Of a DNA stretch of 64,000 nucleotides, positions 12,801 to 24,800 are shown in pieces. Position 1 is the first letter of the stretch. The number at the start of each line of letters is the position of its first letter. The stretch comes from Alligator mississippiensis (lineage: Eukaryota; Chordata; Crocodylia; Alligatoridae). Under the pieces are notes generated by a model that ran no database searches, was not told the origin of the DNA, and saw nothing but the letters and a program-made list of their open reading frames with translations. The stretch is taken from NCBI RefSeq assembly GCF_030867095.1, contig NC_081829.1, forward strand, positions 92,403,261 through 92,467,260. Direction: 5' to 3'. Made by a program: the position numbers and the translations under genes.

Positions 12801-15800
12801 TGATTTTGGAAGAGAGATTTCTTTAAAGCTGAAGCATGTACATGCATTTATATTCCCTCATTCTGCACCCACAGGTATTCACTCTAATCAGAATATATTA
12901 GGTTGAATCAGAATATATTAGGTTGAACAAAGAGACAGTTAATATCTGTCAGTAATATACCTAATGTTAAGCACTTTTTTAAATAAAGTCCCAAATAGCA
13001 GCCTCTTTTGTGTATTTTAAAAAGTAGTTGGAAATTTCATATCATTTTGGAAAGAAACCCATGAAAGTCTTTTTCAGAGTCTATTAGTTGTCACTGCATC
13101 TGGATTCCATCTCAAAATGGAGCAAATACACTATCAACTTAGATGAGAATCTTTGATGATGTACTAATTAGTACACGTGCGAGCTCACAGGAATTGGCTA
13201 TATTTCTATTCTGCGTATTGAAACTTTAACATAAAAGTAATACAGAATGCTTCAAGATGGAAATCAAGAAAGCAAACACTTGTGAAAATTTAGGTCATAG
13301 CACCTCAAATGTATACAATACAGTTTATCATAAAGGATCCACAAAGCTCTTCAAGTTATCCAATATCCAATTTATCCACCAATGAAATACAGCAAGTAGG
13401 ACCATGCAAAGCTTTGGTCCCCGATTCGATTTGGCGGAGATTTGGTGGCCAAATCTGAATCGAATCAGGAGACCCTTTAATCTCTCCAAATCGAATCAGA
13501 ACCCTTTGAATCGATTTGGAGAGATTTGGCAATTTGGATATAGGCACAGCTTTAAATGTTTTTTCTACATATCTCAAGGTACCAGGCAGCTCACGAATAC
13601 TGAGGTGCTGGAGTGGGTGGAGCATCAGTATGCTCAGCATGATTGGAAGCAGACGAGAAGCACTTCTGGTTCACCAGGGAGTGCACAGCCCCCCCCCCCC
13701 CCCCGGCTCAGTGACTCCAGGATCTGGGAGGGCACCCAGGATCCCCCCATGGCCGATCATCAAGCTAGGGGGACATGGGGGGGGAGGGGAGCTCCCCTGC
13801 AGACCCGGAAGTAGATTGGAAGAATGTCCGGTCTACTTTTGGGTTTACCACTGAGCCCGTGGGGGCTCCCCTGCACTCCTGTGAGATGCTCCATCTGCCC
13901 CAGCATCGCAGTGTTCACAAGCCATGACTGCTACCTCAAGGTATGTAGAAAAAAACATTTAAAGCTGTGTCTATGTCAGAGAATCAGCACTGAATATTCA
14001 GATTCTGATTCAGCTGAATCGAATCGGGGACAGTGATCCGAATCAAAAAATTGAATTACTGTCCCTGATCCAGGCCAAATTCGAAACGAATATGGCCCAT
14101 TTCACACCCTCCTAATAGCAAGCTCTAGGGCAGAAAGTGGCAGGTAGGGTATATGAATGAAATTAAAACCATTTTGGGAAGAAAATGTAACTCTCCTTAC
14201 CTAACTGGAAACTTACTGTTAAATAGAATAGAATTTAGTCCTGAATGTTACATTACCAGGCCAACCTTTGCTCAAAATGTCACAGTCTCTTTTATAATCA
14301 CAATTTGTCAGGGCTTAGAATTTACAGTTTCATCAAAAACAAAGACCTCCAACATCACAGAGGACACTGGTACAAAAGTTCAATTTCATTCCTGCTTAAG
14401 GGTAGTTATGTTAGCTTCTCACTATAAAAATTTCTAGCTCCCAAGGACCAGAAATGGACAAAAAGATAATAATATTTATTTTCACATGTGCCTAAAATAT
14501 ATATATATTAAACATGTAGGAGAAAAAAAAGTATTAGTATTGATTTTAGGTTTTATTGAGTACATAAAAAATTAGGAGAGAAATATCTTTCTCCAGCTAA
14601 AGAACAGAGACAGAAGAACCATGAAAAAGCACTTAGCAACGGCAGTAATTTCTAGTATAAGGGAACTACTTATTTTTGGAGAAGTAACAGAATAATTAGA
14701 ATAAGAAAAAGAACTAGATATAGGAACAGAACAAATACATGATATTGCTAAAACTGAAGAAGCTTCATATTTATCATTGGGGGAGGTCAAGGTGGAAAGA
14801 AAAACAATATCTCTGGTTGCATATCACAGGATATTTAAACAGCAAGTCACATCAATTGTCACATAATGTTCCTCATGACAGACGCATCGCAAGAAGTCTA
14901 TTCTTCTTACATAAATGACAGAAAAATTTCCTCTTTTTCTTTCTTTCTTTCAAGTGGAAGCAATTTAGGAATGAATACCAGAGACTGTGGAAAGACCATA
15001 CTGATAAAAGGAGGGAGGAAACCAAAAGGCTGAACAAGTCTTTATTCTCATTGTAGCTGATATATGACATTACAGTGTATTCCTCATAATCCTTGTATGG
15101 AGAAGATTTATTTTCAAAGAATTTATTAAAGAATAACATAAAAAGAACAAAGTAATTCTTTTACATTTACACAATTAAACACTACATTCCAATCTTGGGA
15201 GTTTCTCCTTATTTGGGTATGTATGTTCTTATCTCTAGTGTTGCTTGTATCAAAGCAAGTTCTGCTTGTAAATGTGATAGAGTTGTTTTATAAGAATTTG
15301 CTAAAAAACGAGAGCTTTTGATGCATTATTGTTTCATATGGAAGAACTGTTTTTGTGCAAAAAAGAGAAAATTACATAAACATAGTTCAAAAGTACACTT
15401 CTCCTCAAGCTGTTCTATACTGCAGGAGTTTCTGGATTTCCTCCATTTTCTTCTGCTTCATTTCCACACAAGACACTGACTTATTCTTGCAAACACTGTT
15501 GAAGCATATCAGTAGTATCGTTGACTTCAATGTCACAATTCATCTGAGTCAAGTTAAGCACTTGCATAAATATATGCAGAATCAGGGCCATATCATAGGC
15601 TTTTTTTTCTTTTCCCAGCAAGGAGGAGAAGAAAGGGGATTCACTTTAGTAACAGGGAACAAAAATATTCAGAGTCTCATTCCCAGGAATAAGGCAAAGC
15701 CTTCAGCCTCCACTGTCCTGGGACTGCAGGACTACTTCAGTCTGGGGACTTAAAGTCTGGGAACAGAAGTCATGTCTCCTGGAGAGCAGCACTGACACTT

Positions 15801-18800
15801 TCCAAATAGACTGAAGATTGAAAATATTTTTTCCCATCTACTAATTTTATCTTAAAAAAAAAAGAAAAAAAAAAAAAAGAAGAAATCTGTCAGCGCGTAT
15901 ATCATCTGCCAATGAACAAGAGGCAAGACGAGAATAACTTTCATGCGATAGACCACACTTATGTTTTAGGACATGTAGCAAGGCAAAACAGGTGAAAAAA
16001 AAAGATCTTAATTTCATTAAGTAACTGGGAAATTTTCTTTTGACACTGATTGGGCCAGGATTTCATCCAAAATACACAAATTACTGGTTTAGCTCTATGA
16101 AGGAAAAAAAAATGATCTTTGAATCATACCCTCAGCTATATTCTGACCCAGACAGAATCAAATAAAAAAAAAACAAAATCCGTATCATAGGATGATATGA
16201 AAAGGCGTCACTATGAATATGTATGAATTCGGTAATTTTCATTTTTTTCAGGGTGTTAACATTCATGCACTTTTGGTTTTGCAAGCCGCAGGATAAAACT
16301 ATTTACAAGGTGCTTTTCAGGCAAAAACCTCATCATCTGTGAGACGAAGCAACTCAACAAATAAAGAATATTTCAAAACTTTGGCTGCAGAAGGAACGCT
16401 GCCTACCACCTCCCTCAGTCATGATATAAAAAAAAAATACAAACTCCTTTTCTTAAATGTCACAACAAAGTATTATTTACTTATCTTCAAAGGTGTGCAC
16501 AACATTTTTAGGGGGCAAATATTTAAGACAAGCCCATTCTAGCTTGAGGCTGTTCTATATTTAAATGTTTTTAGACTAGTTGTGTTGGCCAGGAATGCGA
16601 GGGAAAAAAATTAAAATAACATTTCTAACCAACATGGTTAGAGAGCTCTGTTGGTGAGCCTGTAATACAGATGTAGTTTTTTTACCAGTAAAAGTTTTCT
16701 TGGTCAGTGTGTCTTACTCCATATTAAGGGAGCTGGTTTATTTTATACTGGAGAAACAAATACTTAGCCAGCGAGCAAGCAGTCGGATTAGTGGGTTGGC
16801 TTGTAAACTAGACCAGCAAGCCCTTAGAAATAACAGCCAGGGAGAGAGAGAAGAGGCCTGAAAGAATGAAGGAGCTTAGTAAGAAAAATGAATATATTCT
16901 TCTTCAAATTTTCATCAAACTTTTCCAACCATAATCAAAGTAACAAATAAACTTGGCATTACTTCCTGAAACTTTAATAGGGTAAGGAGCAGACACCTTG
17001 ATAAAGGACATGTTTAGAGAGTTAAATTTTAAGTCTTTGTTGCTTTAACTCTTCATTGCTCTAATACTACAGTGATGGGAGGTACAGCAGAATAAAAGAT
17101 AAAAAGCTAGTCTACGTAGGTATCTCATTAGTTTAATTTTTTTAATGTAATATATTAAATGATGGAGCATAAATAGTGCTTTCCCCTGAAAGGATATGCT
17201 TAGTATTCCAAGGGACTTTTACCATCAAATTAGAACAATTAAAAACTGTCTCTAATTTTGACACTAGAAAACTTGACAAATCTCTTTAGGAGTTTCAAGC
17301 ATGTTTATTTTCAGCAGCGGTGCATCTGGCATGTCAGTGAGCTCCCCCCCCCCAATATCTGAAACAGAATTTAGGAATCTAATTTGGAATAAAATTAATG
17401 CTTGCAGTTTAGGTTTCTTAATTACAAAGTATAAATTGAATTAATAGAGCAGACAAAGATACAGATTCTGAAATACAGAAAATAAGCAAACATAGTTGTA
17501 TATACAACTATAGTAGCATATTTTACATTGTACATTGTATTCACAGACTGGGAAATGTTAGAAAATTTGCCTTCTGTTAAGATAACTCTGCTAGTCACAA
17601 TGTTTCATGTTATGATCAGAAACAATCACCTTCCATTTTGTCAAGATCTAGAAATCTAAATTATTGGGAATTACACCTGTCAAATTAAGTTTCTTACATC
17701 TGTCACTGGAAATTCAGTCTATAGCATTCATTACCCTCTTTATAATGGAATAAAATGTTTTCACGAGGTATTTTTTTTTTTGCTTGAAAGGGTTGTTTTT
17801 TTTCTTTTTTTTCTTTCTTTTTTTTTTTTTAAACTTTTAACAGCTCTCTCCCCCCAATTTCTTAACATATTTTTATCGTGCATTTAAATTATTAATTGAA
17901 CCTATGGTATTTTAGTAATAGCTTTCACACTAATAATATGTTATACTCACAAATCTCTAGTTTGGTTTGGAATACTGCAGTAAATAAAACCATTTAGTCA
18001 GAAGCTTAATTGGTTTGGTGGACAGCTAACCACATGATTATACAAAACTTTTACCAAGTCCTTGAAATTTATCTTCAGATGCCTACGTGGGAAAATATAT
18101 CCAATTTAGGAATTGTGAACAGTAGTAGCAGGGTAGGAGTAGGAAAACAAAAGTACAAGTTGTTTTAGAACATGTAAAGACTTCCATTAGATCTATTTGT
18201 CCTTTCCTCCGATAATTGTGTAAGCGAGGCTGATGATGATTGTACTATATTTTTGGACAATATGTATACAATGGAGTCTTCCAAAACTGAACATTTCTTG
18301 GCTACACTACTTGTTCAGGGCTTGACCTTTTCCTGCAACGTTTTTGTATCATACTTCTCAACTGACCTTTTTTCTTTAAATAATTTTGATATGGGAAATA
18401 AAATCCCAGCATAATTCTTCAAGTCTCATTTGTCCAGCTCTAACCAATACACTACTGAGATGCTTTGCACTTTGCTATCTGGGGTACTTGAAGGAAAGTC
18501 CCTATTATTTTTATTTACATCTCTGGGAACCTGAGGATGTCATTCACAAAGATATATCTAGCCATTCCTGGTACACTCTAATTATGTTGCTATAATAAGT
18601 CTGTCTGTGAATTGGACTATAAATCAGGTAACAAGGTCCTCAGATACATATCTGGAGAGCTTAAGAACATCATGTAACAAAGAATCAAAAAGGTCTGCTG
18701 ATCCCCAAAATCTAGGATCATTGGAAGACAGGACTGCTGGAAGGGAGAATACCTCTCACAAGCTACAGCTATAGCCCCAGAGTGATACAGGACTGAAAGG

Positions 18801-21800
18801 AGGCAAAAGTGATGTGCAGAAGGAAGAAAACAGAGGTTACTTTCAGTACATAGGAAGTCTGGTTAGACACTATTTGATCATTGTCAACTTGTAGAATTTT
18901 GAAGGAGATATTAGGAACAATTTGGAAAAAAATACAGAATCTCAGCCTGTTGGAATGCAATTTTTGAACATAACCTCTTAGAAAGTAAAAGAAAAAAAAG
19001 AAGGACTTTTCCATTTTTCTGCTAAGGGTTATGAAATTGGTACTTGTGTGATAAAATACTGAGCTTTCATTTAAATTAGCCATGCATAAAACCAATCTAA
19101 AATGGTTTGAAGAAAAGTGTAAACTAGTTGAAAAGTTTGTACAAAATGTGGTCAGAACTCTACTTGGTGCTTCTAAAAATAGATGAAAAATTGTGCCGTG
19201 CAAGTCTGGATTTTGGAATCTAAAGTGCACAGTTATGTGACTAAGCCTGGGTCATAGTTCTGTTCCTCCCAGCAAGAATGCAGCTATCAAGAACATTTCA
19301 CACTCAGATCAACTGTGCATTTAAGCATCACTTGCTTTCAACAGCCACTGAATAAAAATAGATGAGGACAGAGAGAAACCAAAAAAGTACACCATGCTTA
19401 ATACATTTTAAAGTCATCCTCTCCCTGCCCCCAACACACCCCGCAACCATAAGACAACAAGTTTGGCAAAATGTCCTTAGGATGAAATTCTAGCTCAAGA
19501 CTTCAGTGAGGCTGGGATTTATACAATCCATGGTGTTCATTCATGAATTATTCTGCTTACAAGATATTGCAATGGATATGGTGATAAAATTCAAATTAAA
19601 AAAGCATTTTATCCAACATTAATTTAACCATGTGCTTTATCTGCATAAACTCCCTACCTTTAAAAGATATTTCAGTTTTCTTACAGTGGCTCATCAGTCC
19701 CTTAATCTCTTTGCCTTAGTTTTCACCATCTGTAAAATGGGGATAACAAAAAACTTACTATCCTCACAGGGATACTGGAAGGCCTAATCAAAAGGATATT
19801 GAAATCCTTGATGACATGTGTTCTAAGAACAGTGGTTTGTTTTTCCAGGAACATTTCTTTCCTGGTACTTGTAGTTTCCAATTGGGTATAATGCAGCCTC
19901 CATCCAGGTTATGCCTAGATCCATCAAGTCTCAATGTTTACATGGAGACATGGAGGATATTTTGATAAAGCTGGAAAAATAACCATTAGTATAGAAGAAT
20001 CAATTTTGCTTGTCTGATTATACAAACATCTTGTCCTTGTACAGAAAGTGTATGCAATTCAAGGATGTTCACCCCTTTAAGACCTCACAGCACAAGACTG
20101 AATTGAATACAGATTTTAGAAGTCTGACTCCTGATACAGTATAACCTCACTAAAATGAACCTCCGCGGGACTAGGAGAAAATTCATTAAAAGGTATTCAC
20201 TATAATAGGGAGAGTCAATTTGCTGCTTCAGCATAATGAAAAAAGATCAGTTTCTGCTGCTGGGATTCTTAGAAATGGGGGTTGTTAAAATAAGGTTTTA
20301 CTCTATATTGGGTAAAAGGACAACAGCAAGTGCATCGCTGGTTAAGAAGTTTGTTCAAATGTTTTGAAAAACACTATACTCAGAAATCCTTTCAGACAGG
20401 GGGTGGTAACCTACAGCCTGCAGGTCACACCTGACCCATGGAGCCACTGGATTCAGCCTGCAGATGTGAAGCTCTGGTGGTATTTGGCAGCAGGGGGCTT
20501 CAGCGATGGTCACTCTCCCCTTGCCGTTACAGAGAGAAGTGGAGGCAGTGGCTGGGTACTATTACCACCCTTCCTCTCTTCTGACTTGAGCTGGGTCATT
20601 CTGGCCTGAAGCCTGACAAGGCTGCCCACCACAGCTTTTGCACAATTCACCTGTCGTTGATGTATTCGATACACATCGCTATTCCTGAATTGTCAAGCTA
20701 CCAGTCATAGAAGCACAGGCCTAATTTGAAACTCACTGAAGTTCCATGATTTCAATGGGCTTTGGAGCAGCCCCTTTTTATAACATAATGTAACATAACA
20801 GCTACGCGCAACCATCAACTTAATATATTAGAAGCAAAACATGCTAAAAAGGTACTGATTACCAAATTTTCTCATGAAATAAGATAGCTTGTGCCAGCAT
20901 AAAGAAACAATTCAGCTTTTAGAAATAATACAAAGGATTAAAGCTTGTGTCTTGAATGAAACATATTCAATAAAAAGAAAACACTTACAAAAGTCTTATC
21001 ATGCTAATGCATGCTATAAAATTTATGTAGCAGGAGTAATCTTTTAAGACACATGACTGATATGGAAAAGAAGGTTAATTTGTAAAATGTAACCTCTCTC
21101 ATAAAGGCTTTGAAAAAGGTCAGCATAAGCTGTTTAATGCTGTGAGTGTCTAGTACAGTACATAAAGAACTTAAGCACTTAAGCCTCTTTTCTCCTGCCT
21201 TTCATGTCTTGAGTATCATGACTTTTGGCATGAAAAGGGGGAGGCTCACAAGAAGCGTCTCCAGTTTAACTGTGAAGCCTGCATATCTATGCTCTGATAA
21301 AAATCCCTTTGTGCATCTGGGCCTAAGATTCAGTACAACTTAAACTGTAATTGGATCTAATTGTAATTAGTAAAAGATAAAATCTCATGCAGGAAAATGA
21401 GAAAATGTTCTGCAGGTGTCCTCCTTTCTATGTGCTAAGCCAGCTGACATGATGAATCAATATGTATATTGTGAACCTTTATTTGTTCAAGTGTAAACCC
21501 AGAGTTATATGAAGACATTTCCTGCTTGTGCAAATCAGAGACCACGTGACAGGGACAAAAGTAACTTCAAAAAAATTGAGTCCTTTACTTTCCCAACCAA
21601 ATTCACTAAATGGACATTAAATGTATTAATTCCCAATGCATTATGAACAACAGATCTTAAGACAGCACTGTAAAATTAACCAACAAGAGAACTGGATCAG
21701 TGCCTGAAAGTGAGATCTATTTCTCTGGTTGGGATCCTGAAGGCTTCCTACAGACTAGCTGAATAACGAATACATATTTTGACATATAAAATGGGTATTT

Positions 21801-24800
21801 TGCTACTATTAAGATGAAACATTATTTTAAAATAAACACTGTGCTACCATGAAAGCTCTAGCATGATATATTTAGTTTTATTACTGAATTTAAAATATTA
21901 TAAGGAAGATTACTGAAGTGACATTACACTAGATTCCCTACTGGAAAAGGCCAAACAGTTATATGAATAAAAACTGATGCAATCATAGAGAAGTAGGACG
22001 GGAAGGGACCTCCATAGATCATCTTGTCCAACCCCTGCCTGAGGCAGGATCAGCCCTATCCAAACCATTCTAATACAAATCCACTGTCTAAGCTACGGGC
22101 TGGCAAACTTTGTAGGCCGTGGACTTGGATTCACGCAGCTTGTGTCAGAGGCAGGCATGCGTGGAAACAGGTACCAGGAAACAGCTACCACTGCTGCCAT
22201 TTTCCCCAGAGCAGGTAGTGGCAGCTAGGTCTTGGCAACTGTCCACTGTGCCTGCCTGCCTCTCACCTGGACTAAGCGCACCTGCCTGCCGAAGCCCCAT
22301 GTCTGTGGGCCAGATTTGACCTATGAATTGTAGGTAAAGGTACACCGACATTGATCCATATCATATTGGCACTGATAAAAGGAAAATTACATTATCGACA
22401 TTGAGCTTTTTTTTTTTGTCTGATATGGCCGATAATGTCACCAATAAATGCTGTGTTCATGGGCACAGCTGCAGCATACACACAGCCAACTTGGCAGCCT
22501 GGAGAGCAGTGTCCGGCTGGTAAGTCTGTTGGGGAAGAAGGGGTGGGGCGCGGGGCATAGAGGCCCCTGCCATAAGGGAAGGAGTGGGGATGGGGCACAG
22601 TCAGGCACTGCCAAGCCAGGGTGGGGCAGGACCTGGGATGAAGCAGAGTTTGGGGAGGGAGGGGGGTTAGCTCATGCTACTGTGTGCACCCTTGGGGGAG
22701 GCACAGGGGGCATGTGCCCCCCAGATTTGCGCACGGGGCAAGGGCAGGCTGCTGCTGCTGGCTGGGGCCAGGGGCGGTGCTGGAGTCTTTCTAGCAGGGG
22801 GCTGTGCTGCATTCTGGGCAGGCGGCGGGAGCACTGAGAGGGGGAACTATGGAAGGGAGGCTACAGCCATGATAAAATTCACTGTACTGCCCCCATAGCC
22901 CTCTCCAATTGCCATCGTCACCCACCCTGAGTACAGCCCTGGCCCAAGCCCCCCTGCCAGGAAGAGCCCAGCACTGCTCCCAACCTGTAGTAGCAGCCTG
23001 CCCTCGCCATGCGCACAGATCCAGGGGGTATGTGCCTCCCCACACCTCCCACAGGGGTACACACAGTGGCATGTATGGCCCCCCATCCCTCCCGGACAAG
23101 CCACTCGTGGCTCTGTTCCACACCCCGGCTGGGCAGCATCTACTCCTGCCTCACTCCCTCCCTCCCTCACTTGGGGGGGGGGGCAGGAATATCAAGACCC
23201 CCAATGTCCCTTGCTCCCCAACAGACTTACCAGCCAGACGGTGCTCTCCAAGCTGCGGGGTTTGCATGCTGGCAATCAAATCGGTATCGGCCGATATGGC
23301 TCGTTAATAATCAGCCATTGGTATCAGCCCAAAACATCTTTAATCGGTGCACCCCTAATTGTAGGCTTCTGATCCCTGGTCTAACTTATTAACAAAACTA
23401 CACAGTCAGTCCTGACACAACACCATAATTTGCCACAGGTAAAGCAGGGTGGCCAACATCTTGATGCTGCAAAAGTTGTTAAAAAACCCACAAGAGATAT
23501 CAGGAAGCAGACAATGCTCCCCGCTACAGTGGAAGGCAAAATGCCCCACAGACTGTACCAATTTGACCATGGGGTAAAATTTCTTCCTGACCCCAAAACA
23601 GAGTAATCAGTCCAACTCTGAGCAGAGGGGCAAGAACCCTGTAGCCAGGAATCTCCAGGATTAATTCCCAGCAGATGCACTGGCACAACCCATTCAAAAA
23701 ACTCCAGCCTTGGTTGCAGCTGACACCCATGCTTCTGAGAAATGCTTAAAAAAAACCCCTCTAAGAGGGTTAGAGCAGGAAGGGAAAAAATGCCCCCCCT
23801 GGCTCCATGTGGCAACCAGCAAAGCCCAGAAGCATGGGAAATACCCATATAGAACATAGGTATAGCTACACCTAGACCATCCTTGACCAATGCCTGTTCT
23901 ACCTATTCTTGAACATCTCCAGTGACTGAGAGTCCTTAGTTTCCCTAGGCAACTATTCCACTGTGTCACTGTTCTAACACTCTAGAATTATTCTAGAATA
24001 CTCTAGATATTTCTCTATGTCCTGCAAATGATAAAAGCAACATTAATTTGTGTATCAAGATTATAATGTAGACTGGTATCTAAATTTGTAAATATATTCA
24101 AGATTATTAGAACTTCCTGATAACCCCAAATTACAGGATGTCAATCAATAAGAACTTAAGTCATATGCACAATAGTAAACAAGTGGTGTAATTAGTAAAC
24201 TTATGGCCCCGTAAGCTGAATCTGGCCCTGAAATGACTGAATTGAGCACATGGCCCAAGGGATCAGTGGTAAGCAGCTCAGCCCTACGCATCCCCTTCCC
24301 TGCCTTGCACCATACACTGATCCACTCTGCAGCCACCTCTGATCATTCCTTCCCCACAGCAGACACTTCTTACTTTTTCCCTCCTCCTTCCATAGGCAGG
24401 AGCTACTGCCTCTCTCCCTCCCCTCCTTTGACACGGGCAGACATCCTTCTTCCTTTCTCCCTGCCCTCCTGTATTGGAAGGTACACGTATTCAGACTGCT
24501 GCTCTGAAGCTTGAATTTGACTGGTCTAATTCAGCACTGATTAAGAAGGGTGAGGGGTGCTAGACTCAGAAAACAGACAGTTCTTCTTTGGGTCTTTGCA
24601 GCACCTGGGCCAGTTCTGAAAAATCACCATTACAACTGGCACCATTAGATTCAGAAACAGCAAAGGATTAGACAGGCTTAAAGACTGAACCAATCTCTAA
24701 CAAACAGATATTGACCCAGGCTAGAACTGTTTCATCAAACAGCTAAAATTGTCAACCCAGTTTCAGTCATCCTCAAACTATATCCAAATTAGACTCAAAG

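Larger units (their letters stand above)
21982..24020 (-). mobile_element. CR1 LINE 3' region, split by a nested hAT insertion
   Basis: Minus-strand CR1. Its 3' end is at 21982 ('AATCATAGAG'), followed by 'GGAAGGGACCTCCATAGATC' and 'GTCCAACCCCTGCC'. It is interrupted at 22094-23378 and resumes ('CTAACTTATTAACAAAACTA', then 'TTTCTTCCTGACCCCAAA' and 'AACTATTCCACTGTGTCACT'). The interrupted halves join across the duplicated GTCTAA. The right end is approximate. Confidence 0.82.

Noticed and set aside
18769-19230. 153-codon minus-strand frame in NHLRC2 intron 5
   Set aside because: AT-rich, phenylalanine-rich translation with no domain. Consistent with chance.
23381-23969. 169-codon minus-strand frame, possible gene
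   Set aside because: It overlaps the CR1 3' region and reads through CR1-derived sequence. It contains no reverse-transcriptase motif.
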